NCBI GenBank assembly: GCA_017437785.1
Contig: JAFRXH010000088.1
Coordinates: 1-64,000 of the forward strand
Direction of reading: 5' to 3'
Origin: Lachnospiraceae bacterium
GTDB taxonomy: Bacteria; Bacillota; Clostridia; Lachnospirales; Lachnospiraceae
Length of the DNA stretch: 64,000 nucleotides
The notes under the pieces are model-generated. The model did not search any database. It had not been told where the DNA came from and saw only the letters and a list, made by a program, of their open reading frames with translations. Positions 31,602-39,843 of this stretch are shown piece by piece. Within the stretch, counting starts at the first letter, position 1, and each line of letters starts with the position of its first letter. The position numbers and the translations under genes were made by a program.

Positions 31602-32279
31602 ATGGAACAGTACAAACAGGAATTCATAGAGTTTATGGTGGACTCACAGGTACTTAAATTCGGTGATTTCACCTTAAAGAGCGGACGCAAGTCACCCTTT
31701 TTCATGAACGCGGGAGCATATGTTACCGGAACCCAGCTTAAGAGACTGGGTGAGTATTACGCGAAGGCGATACATGACAATTACGGCCTTGATTTTGATA
31801 TACTTTTCGGGCCCGCATATAAGGGCATACCTTTAAGCGTTGCTACGGCCATAGCGATCAGCGAGCTTTACGGAGTGGATGTGCGTTATGCGTCAAACCG
31901 CAAGGAGATAAAGGATCACGGGGATACAGGGATCATGCTTGGCAGTTCCTTAAAAGACGGGGACAGAGTGGTGATGATAGAAGATGTGACCACTTCGGGA
32001 AAGTCGATAGAGGAGACCTATCCCATACTCAGATCCCAGGCAGATGTCAAGGTCGTGGGACTTATCGTATCCTTAAACAGGATGGAGCGCGGCAAAGGTG
32101 AAAAGAGCGCACTGTCTGAGATAAGCGATCTTTACGGCTTCCCTACGGCAGCGATCGTTAATATGGCCGAGGTTACGGAGTACCTGTACGGAAAGAATAT
32201 AGGCGGCAGCGTACTTATCGATGATGAGAGAAAAGCAGCTATAGACGCATATTATGCAGAATACGGCGCAAAGGAGTAA
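31602..32279 (+). CDS. pyrE: Orotate phosphoribosyltransferase
   Basis: A 225-aa enzyme joining orotate and PRPP to give OMP. It has LKSGRKSPFFMNAG at the N-terminus, LFGPAYKGIPLSVA, the flexible-loop region YASNRKEIKDHGDTGIMLGS and the PRPP motif VVMIEDVTTSGKSIEE. The length fits the class. It is in an operon with pyrF, and a tiny membrane-protein gene follows three bases after the stop. Confidence 0.96.
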   Translation: MEQYKQEFIEFMVDSQVLKFGDFTLKSGRKSPFFMNAGAYVTGTQLKRLGEYYAKAIHDNYGLDFDILFGPAYKGIPLSVATAIAISELYGVDVRYASNRKEIKDHGDTGIMLGSSLKDGDRVVMIEDVTTSGKSIEETYPILRSQADVKVVGLIVSLNRMERGKGEKSALSEISDLYGFPTAAIVNMAEVTEYLYGKNIGGSVLIDDERKAAIDAYYAEYGAKE

Positions 32280-32282
32280 GAC

Positions 32283-32435
32283 ATGGAAGAAAGAACCTAC
32301 AACATAATGAGCCGCACGGGCGGCTGGAATATAGCTATAGGCATTGCTACCATGGTGGTGGGCATCACGGCCGGAGTACTGCTGATAATCAGCGGCGGCA
32401 AACTGCTGCGCGGCAGATCCAAGATAATGTTCTGA
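32283..32435 (+). CDS. 50-aa small membrane protein
   Basis: A short ORF with AAGGAG six bases before ATG 32283, starting three bases after pyrE. The product begins MEERTYNIMSRTGGWNIAIG, continues with one hydrophobic helix (about 17-39) and ends in basic residues (KLLRGRSKIMF). Tight coupling to pyrE upstream and the membrane-protein gene at 32442 downstream supports a real gene. The function is unknown. Confidence 0.7.
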   Translation: MEERTYNIMSRTGGWNIAIGIATMVVGITAGVLLIISGGKLLRGRSKIMF

Positions 32436-32441
32436 TAAGGA

Positions 32442-32759
32442 ATGGGCATTTTCGTTAAGTACAAATTCACTAACAAGCGCACTCCCATGAAATCGCTCAT
32501 GGCTGTCGTGCTGGCACTTATAGGTATAGTGACCATAGTGCTTAGTATAATACTGGCATACAAAAACGGCGGCGAGGCGCGTCTCTCATACGGGGCGGCC
32601 ACGCTGCTTTCGATGGTCATGGCCCTGGCCGGGCTCATACTGGCTATAATATCGCGTATGGAGCCTGACAGGTATTATTTTTTCCCTGATCTGGGAATAG
32701 CATTAAATGTCCTGGTGCTGGCTGCCTGCGGCGGCATACTCGCACTGGGGCTGGGCTGA
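32442..32759 (+). CDS. Small membrane protein (DUF6142-like)
   Basis: A 105-aa protein with three hydrophobic segments (about 18-40, 50-69, 82-103) and a basic N-terminus. It starts six bases after the 50-aa gene, with AAGGA overlapping that gene's end, so re-initiation is likely. It resembles uncharacterised membrane proteins next to pyrE in Lachnospiraceae. No catalytic motif is visible. Confidence 0.7.
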   Translation: MGIFVKYKFTNKRTPMKSLMAVVLALIGIVTIVLSIILAYKNGGEARLSYGAATLLSMVMALAGLILAIISRMEPDRYYFFPDLGIALNVLVLAACGGILALGLG

Positions 32760-32779
32760 AGCTTATTACGGAGGGACTG

Positions 32780-34816
32780 ATGGAGGAAAGACTGACACTG
32801 GCGCGGGAGCGCCTTCTGGAACTTGCTGAGGAATGCAAACAGACTCTGCCGGGGGACTGGCAGGATTTTTTTCAAAAGGGCATTGATTTCGCCAATCTGC
32901 TGATAAAAGTCTATGATAATGACGACACGGCTTTCTATAAAGAAGTAAATAAAGAGCTTTATGCGGATATCCTTCCCGGAAACTATGATAACAGCTGGTG
33001 CGATCCCGCTTATGCGGTCTCAAAAATGGGTGAGGATTACGGAAGGCTCTTATGCTTTACGGCAGCGGAACTGCGCGGCGGTATATCCGCAGCTTTCGAA
33101 AAGGATACACAAGCACTGCTGATACGCCTTGAGCTTTTGCTGCAGCTTTATCATATGACAGAGAGGGGCTTCTCGGAAGATAATGCAGCGCCTGAATATG
33201 CATTGTATAAGGATGTGCTGTATTCTTTTGTCAGCGATTATTTTGAGACCGAATGCGAACGCAGGATCAGACACATGGTGGATCCCTCATACCGTTTCGC
33301 GCTGGATATCATAGATGAAGCAGATATAAAAGACTGCTCGTATCTGTACAGGTACGGTGAGTATATCACTGATAATGAGCTTGAGCTTGCGCAGTACATC
33401 AATTCTCTGGGTGAGGATAAGATAGAGCTGATGGCTGATACCTGGACAGAGGGTTACCGTAAGGGATTTATTTCAACCGGTAAGGATCTGAGCATCAAGC
33501 GAAGCGTAAATGTCCGTTATCCGATAGGCTTTGAGCGCGTTATGAAAAGAGCGGTGGAGAACTTTGCGAAGATGGGGCTTAAGCCTACGATCTACAGGGC
33601 TTCGGATACGGTATTTACGGGAAGAAGCGTGTATAAAAACGGTTTCTTCGGTGCTAATCCCAATCCGCAGTTTGATTACGATCACAGGGAAGACCTTGCG
33701 CTTATTCTGGACGGACAGCTTATCACAAGGCGGCTTGAATGCCTTGAGCAGGCATTTATAGCATATAAACAGCAGGCTAAAGAACATGCCGGCCCTGCAG
33801 TGATGGAGGTGTTCGGTAAAAAGCCGTTCGTTCCTGTCGATAAGAATGAGGTGCTCAAATTCAGCGAGGAACAGCGCGCGCTGGATGTACGCTTCAGGAC
33901 AGAGAATATACGTATCACCAACGAATATATCCCGGGAGAGGAAAGGAGCTTTACGATAATATCCTTCCCTGTACCGGCCATAGGTCCCCGGTTTAAGGAG
34001 ATATTTGATGCCGTGGTACGTATCAATACCCTGGATTATGAAAAATACCAGAAGATACAAAGCTGCATCATAGATGCGCTAAATGAAGCCAAATACGTGC
34101 ATATAAAGGGCATGGGAGTAAACAGGACCGAGCTTAGGGTAAAGCTTAAAGAGCTTGATGATCCCAAAAAGCAGGCTATCTACGAAAACTGTGTGGCAGA
34201 TGTGAACATACCTGTAGGTGAAGTGTTCACGACGCCTGTGCTAAAGGGGACTGACGGTGTACTTCATGTAAGCCGCGTGTTTTTAAACGAGCTGGAGTAT
34301 AAGGATTTTTCACTCACTTTTAAGGACGGCTTCGTAACGGATTATTCCTGCGGCAATTTTGAGGATGAGGCTGCCAACAGGCGTTATATCGAGGATAACG
34401 TGCTTTTCCATCACAAGAGCCTGCCTATGGGTGAAGCTGCGATAGGAACAAATACAACGGCGTATGTGATGGGACGCAGATATGGCATAGAAGGAATGCT
34501 GCCCATACTCATAGCCGAGAAGACCGGACCGCACTTTGCGGTGGGTGATACCTGCTATTCACATGCGGAAGATATCAGGGTATTTAATCCGGACGGAAAA
34601 GAGATAGTAGCAAAGGATAATGAGGTGTCAGCGCTCAGGAATACGCAGCCCGATAAAGCATATTACGGCTGCCACACCGATGTGACCATACCTTATGATG
34701 AACTGGGGCTTTTAGAAGGCGTCAGGGCCGACGGCAGCAGCATAGAGATAATCGTTAACGGCCGTTTCGTATTACCCGGAACGGAAGAATTAAATAAAGC
34801 ATTTACGGAGGGATAA
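32780..34816 (+). CDS. M29-family aminopeptidase with long N-terminal extension
   Basis: A 678-aa protein. Its last 400 residues match thermophilic aminopeptidases (AmpS/AmpT): NIPVGEVFTTPV (metal Glu), FKDGFVTDY, MGEAAIGTNT (second Glu), IAEKTGPHFAVGDTCY (His) and CHTDVTIP (His-x-Asp). All expected metal ligands are present, so it should be active. About 270 residues precede the usual M29 start; this helical N-terminus has no motif I recognise and makes the protein far longer than the 370-415 aa norm. It is cytoplasmic, in line with the pyr genes and four bases before purE. Confidence 0.85.
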   Translation: MEERLTLARERLLELAEECKQTLPGDWQDFFQKGIDFANLLIKVYDNDDTAFYKEVNKELYADILPGNYDNSWCDPAYAVSKMGEDYGRLLCFTAAELRGGISAAFEKDTQALLIRLELLLQLYHMTERGFSEDNAAPEYALYKDVLYSFVSDYFETECERRIRHMVDPSYRFALDIIDEADIKDCSYLYRYGEYITDNELELAQYINSLGEDKIELMADTWTEGYRKGFISTGKDLSIKRSVNVRYPIGFERVMKRAVENFAKMGLKPTIYRASDTVFTGRSVYKNGFFGANPNPQFDYDHREDLALILDGQLITRRLECLEQAFIAYKQQAKEHAGPAVMEVFGKKPFVPVDKNEVLKFSEEQRALDVRFRTENIRITNEYIPGEERSFTIISFPVPAIGPRFKEIFDAVVRINTLDYEKYQKIQSCIIDALNEAKYVHIKGMGVNRTELRVKLKELDDPKKQAIYENCVADVNIPVGEVFTTPVLKGTDGVLHVSRVFLNELEYKDFSLTFKDGFVTDYSCGNFEDEAANRRYIEDNVLFHHKSLPMGEAAIGTNTTAYVMGRRYGIEGMLPILIAEKTGPHFAVGDTCYSHAEDIRVFNPDGKEIVAKDNEVSALRNTQPDKAYYGCHTDVTIPYDELGLLEGVRADGSSIEIIVNGRFVLPGTEELNKAFTEG

Positions 34817-34820
34817 AAAA

Positions 34821-35321
34821 ATGGCACTTGTATCAATAGTGATGGGCAGTGATTCGGATATGCCCGTAATGAAGAAGGCGGCAGAGATACTTGACGAATT
34901 CGGTATCAGTTTTGAGATGCGCATAATATCAGCGCACAGGGAGCCCGATGTATTCTTTGAGTATGCAAAGACTGCAGAAGAGCGCGGCGTTAAGGTGGTG
35001 ATAGCCGGAGCCGGTATGGCAGCACATCTGCCCGGCATGTGTGCGGCTATATTTCCCATGCCTGTTATAGGCATTCCCATGCACACAACTTCCCTTGGCG
35101 GAAAGGATTCACTCTATTCTATTGTACAGATGCCTTCGGGCATACCCGTGGCAACGGTGGCTATAAACGGCGGTACCAACGCGGGACTGCTGGCGGTTAA
35201 GATACTGGCAACATCGGATGCTGCGCTTCTTGATAAGCTTAAGGCTTATAGCGAAAAGATGAAGAGTGCGGTTGAAAAGAAGGATGCTCATCTTGCAGAG
35301 GTGGGATATAAGGAGTATTGA
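34821..35321 (+). CDS. purE: N5-carboxyaminoimidazole ribonucleotide mutase
   Basis: A 166-aa purine-pathway enzyme interconverting carboxylated AIR species. It has the GSDSD phosphate loop (10-14), ISAHREPD, AGAGMAAHLPGM and GKDSLYSIVQMPSGIPVATV. purK is not adjacent, so whether it acts as class I mutase or with another carboxylase cannot be settled here. The last stop base overlaps the next start (TGATG). Confidence 0.95.
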   Translation: MALVSIVMGSDSDMPVMKKAAEILDEFGISFEMRIISAHREPDVFFEYAKTAEERGVKVVIAGAGMAAHLPGMCAAIFPMPVIGIPMHTTSLGGKDSLYSIVQMPSGIPVATVAINGGTNAGLLAVKILATSDAALLDKLKAYSEKMKSAVEKKDAHLAEVGYKEY

Positions 35322-36145
35322 TGGATAACAGAGCGGATTATGGTATAATCGGCGGCGTTATGGTGCCCCATCCGCCGCTTATAGTCCCCGAGGTGGGCAG
35401 AGGCGGTGAAAAGATCATCGAAGAGACCACAAAGGCTTATGAAAAGGCTGCGGATCTTATAGCAGCTCTTAAGCCTGATACCATAGTGATATCGTCGCCT
35501 CACAGCATACTTTACAGGGATTATTTCCATATATCTCCCGGCAGCAGGGCTTATGGTGACCTGGCACGTTTTGGTGCGGCGGAGGTCAGTGCGGAAGTAG
35601 AGTATGACACTGAGATGGTCGCTGCCATAGAGAGGGCGGCGCAGATAGCCTCACTGCACGCGGGGACGCAGGGAGAGAGGGATCCGCAGCTGGATCACGG
35701 GACCATGGTGCCGCTGTATTTTATCCTTAAGAAGTATGCTTCTTTTAAACTGGTAAGGATAGGGCTTTCGGGCTTTGACCTGCAGACCCATTTTAACATG
35801 GGAAAGGCGATAGCAGAGGCTGCCTTCAGAAGCGTCCGCCGCACGGTATTTGTAGCCAGCGGGGATCTGTCTCATAAACTGCAGCCTGACGGACCCTACG
35901 GCTTCGATCCCATGGGGCCTGTTTATGACGCAAGGATAATGGACGTTATGAGCAGGGCTGCCTTTGATGAACTGCTCGATTTTAATGAAGACTTCCTTGA
36001 ACAGGCGGCCGAATGCGGTCACCGCTCGTTTGTCATGATGGCCGGAGCGCTTGAAGGAAAAAGCCTTGAGACTGAGTGTCTTTCGCATCAGGATGTTACC
36101 GGAGTAGGATACGGGATATGTACCTATAAAGTAGTAGAAGAATGA
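35321..36145 (+). CDS. LigB/Memo-like domain protein (AmmeMemoRadiSam-associated)
   Basis: A 274-aa protein of the class III extradiol dioxygenase (LigB) fold, with metal-type His residues in MVPHPPLIVP, SSPHSIL, LDHGTMVPLYFI and ASGDLSHKL. In many Firmicutes this domain is fused N-terminally to an AMMECR1 domain; here the two are separate genes (the AMMECR1 gene starts 12 nt later). The start is ATG 35321, with AAGGAG upstream. The radical-SAM third component of the AmmeMemoRadiSam system is not in this window. The role of the system is unknown. Confidence 0.82.
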   Translation: MDNRADYGIIGGVMVPHPPLIVPEVGRGGEKIIEETTKAYEKAADLIAALKPDTIVISSPHSILYRDYFHISPGSRAYGDLARFGAAEVSAEVEYDTEMVAAIERAAQIASLHAGTQGERDPQLDHGTMVPLYFILKKYASFKLVRIGLSGFDLQTHFNMGKAIAEAAFRSVRRTVFVASGDLSHKLQPDGPYGFDPMGPVYDARIMDVMSRAAFDELLDFNEDFLEQAAECGHRSFVMMAGALEGKSLETECLSHQDVTGVGYGICTYKVVEE

Positions 36146-36157
36146 AGGAGGGATTCT

Positions 36158-36730
36158 ATGGATCCATCGGCTGTGCATAATGATATCTATGTCCGCCTTG
36201 CGCGCAGATCGCTTGAGAGCTTTATACTTGAAGGCAGAAAGATCAGCTGGGAAGAAGTAAGGGATGAGCTGCTTGCGCAAGAGACTGATAAGAAAGCGGC
36301 AGAAGAAGGGCTGTGCGGCAGGCGCGCAGGAGCGTTTGTTTCCATACATGAGTACGGGATGCTGCGCGGTTGCATAGGCACTATCGGCCCGGTGTGCGAC
36401 AGCCTTGCCAAAGAGATAATCGAAAATGCGATCAGTGCATCCACGCGGGATCCCCGTTTTGATCCCATAGAGGCTCCGGAGCTTGATAAGCTTAAAATAA
36501 GCGTGGATGTTTTAGGAGATACAGAGGATATAGATTCGGAAGAACAGCTGGATGTTAAGCGCTACGGCGTGATCGTCACCAAAGGGTACAGAAGGGGGCT
36601 TTTGCTGCCTAATCTGGACGGGGTGGACACGATAGCGCAGCAGGTGTCGATCGCGAAGCAGAAAGCGGGCTTAAGAGCCGATGAAGAGGGCTGCATGCTC
36701 CAGCGTTTTGAGGTGGTGCGGCACTATTAA
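36158..36730 (+). CDS. AMMECR1-domain protein
   Basis: A 190-aa AMMECR1 protein with the diagnostic LRGCIGTIGP (about residues 68-77), followed by STRDPRFDPIEAPELDKLKI and RGLLLPNLDGVDT. It follows the LigB-like gene by 12 nt with an AAGGAGGG site. The pair is probably one functional unit, sitting between purE and purM. Confidence 0.88.
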   Translation: MDPSAVHNDIYVRLARRSLESFILEGRKISWEEVRDELLAQETDKKAAEEGLCGRRAGAFVSIHEYGMLRGCIGTIGPVCDSLAKEIIENAISASTRDPRFDPIEAPELDKLKISVDVLGDTEDIDSEEQLDVKRYGVIVTKGYRRGLLLPNLDGVDTIAQQVSIAKQKAGLRADEEGCMLQRFEVVRHY

Positions 36731-36738
36731 AAAAGCAC

Positions 36739-36797
36739 TTGCATAATAAGTGGATAATTTGTAAAATAAGGAACTGTGTGGGCAACTCCACACAGTT
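36739..36797 (+). promoter_or_regulatory. purMND promoter and 5' hairpin
   Basis: TTGCAT (36739-36744), 17-nt spacer, TAAAAT (36762-36767). A perfect 10-bp hairpin begins about where transcription should start: AACTGTGTGG (36772-36781) with CCACACAGTT (36788-36797). No long T-tract follows, so it is more like a 5' stabilising or protein-binding hairpin than a terminator. No purine riboswitch core is seen. Confidence 0.55.
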
Positions 36798-36842
36798 GTT
36801 TATTTAACATCACCAAGTATAAAAGGTCAGGAGGCCCGTAAT

Positions 36843-37868
36843 ATGGATTATAAGAAAGCAGGAGTAGACATTGAAGCCGGCTATCGTTCGGTGGAACTGA
36901 TGAAGCAGTATGTGGCAAAGACTATGCGGCCCGAAGTGCTTGGGGGCATCGGAGGATTCTCCGGGGCATTTTCTTTAAATGCCATAAAGAGCATGGATGA
37001 GCCTACACTGGTATCCGGTACGGACGGCGTGGGAACAAAGATCAAGCTTGCTTTTCTTCTGGATAAGCATGACAGCGTGGGTATCGACTGCGTTGCGATG
37101 TGTGTTAACGATATAGCCTGTGCGGGTGCCGAGCCTTTGTTCTTCCTGGATTATATTGCCTGTGGAAAGAACATACCGGAAAAGATCGCCATGATAGTAA
37201 AGGGCGTGGCAGAAGGCTGCGAACAGGCGGGCTGTGCTCTTATCGGCGGCGAGACCGCAGAGCATCCGGATCTTATGCCGGAGGAGGAATATGATCTGGC
37301 AGGATTTGCAGTCGGACTGGTAGATAAGAAGGATCTTATCGACGGCAGCAGTATCAAGCCCGGCGATACTCTTATAGGTATAGCATCCAGCGGTGTTCAT
37401 TCAAACGGATTTTCACTTGTTAGAAAGGTATTCCCCATGAACAGTGATGCACTCATCCGTTACAATAATGAGCTGGGCAAGTCACTGGGCGATGCGCTGC
37501 TCACACCTACACGCATCTATGTAAAGGCACTTAAAGCCGTAAAAGATGCAGGCGTAAAGATCAAAGGCTGCAGCCATATCACAGGCGGCGGTTTTTATGA
37601 GAACATCCCCAGGATGTTCCCGGATGGTATAGGAGCAAAGATAGAAAAGAACAGCTATGAGCTGCCCGTTATATTTAAGCTCCTTCAGAAGACCGGCGAT
37701 ATCGACTGGCATGTAATGTACAATACCTACAATATGGGTGTGGGTATGGTTCTGGCGGTTGATAAGAATGATGTGGACAAATGTATCGCAGCCCTGAAGG
37801 CAGCCGGAGAGGAAGCCTTTGTGATAGGCGAGACTGTAGCAGGAGAAAAGGAAGCAGTATTATGCTAA
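36843..37868 (+). CDS. purM: Phosphoribosylformylglycinamidine cyclo-ligase (AIR synthetase)
   Basis: A 341-aa ATP-dependent enzyme closing the imidazole ring. It shows DYKKAGVDIEAG at the N-terminus, GTDGVGTKIKLA, DCVAMCVNDIACAGAEPL, ALIGGETAEHPDLM and SSGVHSNGFSLVRKV, all characteristic. AGGAGG precedes the start. Its 3' end overlaps purN by 7 nt. Confidence 0.97.
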   Translation: MDYKKAGVDIEAGYRSVELMKQYVAKTMRPEVLGGIGGFSGAFSLNAIKSMDEPTLVSGTDGVGTKIKLAFLLDKHDSVGIDCVAMCVNDIACAGAEPLFFLDYIACGKNIPEKIAMIVKGVAEGCEQAGCALIGGETAEHPDLMPEEEYDLAGFAVGLVDKKDLIDGSSIKPGDTLIGIASSGVHSNGFSLVRKVFPMNSDALIRYNNELGKSLGDALLTPTRIYVKALKAVKDAGVKIKGCSHITGGGFYENIPRMFPDGIGAKIEKNSYELPVIFKLLQKTGDIDWHVMYNTYNMGVGMVLAVDKNDVDKCIAALKAAGEEAFVIGETVAGEKEAVLC

Positions 37869-38464
37869 GGATAGCGGTATTGGTAAGTGGCGGCGGTACT
37901 AACCTGCAGGCCATTATAGACAGCATTGCGGATGGCAGGATAAAAGATACACAGATCGTAAAGGTGATATCCAATAAGGCTGATGCATATGCGCTCAAGA
38001 GGGCTGAAGAGAATGGGATAGCTTCGGAGGCTGTGGTCAGAAAGGATTTCCTTGATAAGGAAGCTTTTCATGAGGCACTGATCCGTGCAGTGGATGAAGC
38101 ACAGCCTGATCTTGTTGTGCTGGCAGGCTTTTTGGTGGTATTACCGCTTAAGATGATCGAAAAGTACAGGGGAAGGATCATTAATATACATCCTTCGCTT
38201 ATCCCTTCATTCTGCGGCAATGGTTTCTATGGCCTTAAGGTTCATGAAGCTGCCCTGGCCAGGGGAGTAAAGGTGACGGGAGCCACCGTACATTTTGTGG
38301 ATGAGGGAACGGACACGGGCCCTATCATCGCGCAGAAAGCTGTTGAAGTGCAGGAAGGCGATACTGCCGAAATCCTGCAGAAACGTGTCATGGAGCAGGC
38401 AGAGTGGATAATCCTTCCGGGGGTCATCAATGATATAGCCTGCGGGAAGATCCAGTTAAAGTAG
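37862..38464 (+). CDS. purN: Phosphoribosylglycinamide formyltransferase
   Basis: A 200-aa 10-formyl-THF-dependent enzyme. The start is ATG 37862 (MLRIAVLVSGGGTNLQAI), overlapping the purM stop. The catalytic region NIHPSLIPSFCGNGFYG holds the His, and VDEGTDTGPII the Asp. The length is normal for the family. It is coupled to purM and followed by purD 19 nt later. Confidence 0.96.
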   Translation: MLRIAVLVSGGGTNLQAIIDSIADGRIKDTQIVKVISNKADAYALKRAEENGIASEAVVRKDFLDKEAFHEALIRAVDEAQPDLVVLAGFLVVLPLKMIEKYRGRIINIHPSLIPSFCGNGFYGLKVHEAALARGVKVTGATVHFVDEGTDTGPIIAQKAVEVQEGDTAEILQKRVMEQAEWIILPGVINDIACGKIQLK

Positions 38465-38483
38465 TATTTTTCGGAGGAGAAAG

Positions 38484-39758
38484 ATGAGAGTACTTATAGT
38501 AGGCGGAGGCGGCAGGGAGCATGCCATAGCGGCATCCGTTGTAAAGAGCAAAAAGTGCGATAAGCTTTTCTGTGCGCCGGGAAATGCGGGCATAGCAGCA
38601 TTGGCTGAATGTGTTCCCATCGGTGTGATGGAGTTTGATAAGCTTAAGGAATTTGCTGTAAAAGAAAACATCGATTTTGTTATAGTGGCACCGGACGATC
38701 CGCTGGCAGCGGGACTGGTGGACGTGTTTGAGGAAGCGGGTATAAAGGCTTTCGGACCCCGTAAGAATGCGGCTATCCTTGAAGGCAGCAAAGCTTTTTC
38801 CAAGGATCTGATGAAAAAGTATGATATACCCACTGCTGAATATGAGAATTTTGATGATGCGGCTGCAGCGCTTGAATATCTTAAGAATGTGCAGTATCCC
38901 ATTGTTTTAAAGGCGGACGGACTGGCACTTGGAAAAGGCGTGCTGATCTGCATGAATGCCGATGAAGCGGTGGCCGGCGTTAAGGAGATAATGGAAGACA
39001 AGAAGTTCGGCAACGCCGGAAACCGTATGGTCATAGAGCAGTTTATGACCGGGCGCGAAGTATCCGTGCTGACCTTCACCGACGGCAGGACCATAAGGGT
39101 TATGGCCAGTGCACAGGATCACAAGAGGGCTAAGGATAATGATGAAGGTCTCAATACCGGCGGTATGGGAACTTTTTCACCCAGTCCTTTTTATACCGAT
39201 GAAGTGCATGATTTCTGCATGAAGAATATATACCAGCCCACCGTGGACGCGATGGCGAAGGAAGGGCGTACCTTTAAGGGAGTCATCTTCTTCGGGCTGA
39301 TGCTTACACCTCAGGGACCTAAGGTGCTTGAGTACAATGCACGTTTCGGCGATCCCGAGGCACAGGTTGTACTGCCCCGTATGGAAAACGATCTGCTCGA
39401 AGTGATGGAAGCCTGCGTGGACGGTACGCTTGATAAGATAGAGCTTTCTTTTAAGAAAGATGCGGCAGTATGTGTGGTACTGGCTTCTGACGGTTATCCT
39501 TTGAGCTATGAAAAGGGCAAGGTTATCAGCGGACTTGATAAGTTTGACGGTAAGGAGGACTATTTCTGCTTCCATGCCGGGACCAAATTTTCCGATGACA
39601 AAAAGGTACTTACCAACGGCGGAAGGGTACTGGGTATTACCGCACTGGGCAGTGACCTTAAGGAAGCACGCAGGAAGGCTTATGAGGCAACCGAATGGGT
39701 CGTATTTGATAACAAATACTTGCGCCATGACATCGGTAAAGCTATAGATGATGTATAA
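38484..39758 (+). CDS. purD: Phosphoribosylamine-glycine ligase (GAR synthetase)
   Basis: A 424-aa ATP-grasp ligase joining phosphoribosylamine and glycine. It has VGGGGREHAIA (5-15), the ATP-grasp core PIVLKADGLALGKGV, RVMASAQDHKRA, NTGGMGTFSPSPF and EYNARFGDPEAQVVLPR. GGAGGAG precedes the start. It is the last gene of the purM-N-D unit; purF, purL, purC and purH are elsewhere. Confidence 0.97.
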   Translation: MRVLIVGGGGREHAIAASVVKSKKCDKLFCAPGNAGIAALAECVPIGVMEFDKLKEFAVKENIDFVIVAPDDPLAAGLVDVFEEAGIKAFGPRKNAAILEGSKAFSKDLMKKYDIPTAEYENFDDAAAALEYLKNVQYPIVLKADGLALGKGVLICMNADEAVAGVKEIMEDKKFGNAGNRMVIEQFMTGREVSVLTFTDGRTIRVMASAQDHKRAKDNDEGLNTGGMGTFSPSPFYTDEVHDFCMKNIYQPTVDAMAKEGRTFKGVIFFGLMLTPQGPKVLEYNARFGDPEAQVVLPRMENDLLEVMEACVDGTLDKIELSFKKDAAVCVVLASDGYPLSYEKGKVISGLDKFDGKEDYFCFHAGTKFSDDKKVLTNGGRVLGITALGSDLKEARRKAYEATEWVVFDNKYLRHDIGKAIDDV

Positions 39759-39766
39759 AAAGGGAC

Positions 39767-39795
39767 TTGAAGTTTACATAATGATATTATATAAT
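39767..39795 (+). promoter_or_regulatory. Promoter of the SH3 membrane protein gene
   Basis: TTGAAG (39767-39772), 17-nt spacer, TATAAT (39790-39795); the spacer contains most of a GTTTACATAA decamer (39772-39781). Confidence 0.65.
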
Positions 39796-39843
39796 TATCT
39801 GCTGAAGGGCGGATGAGCCAATATTTAGGAAAGGGATGGAAAG

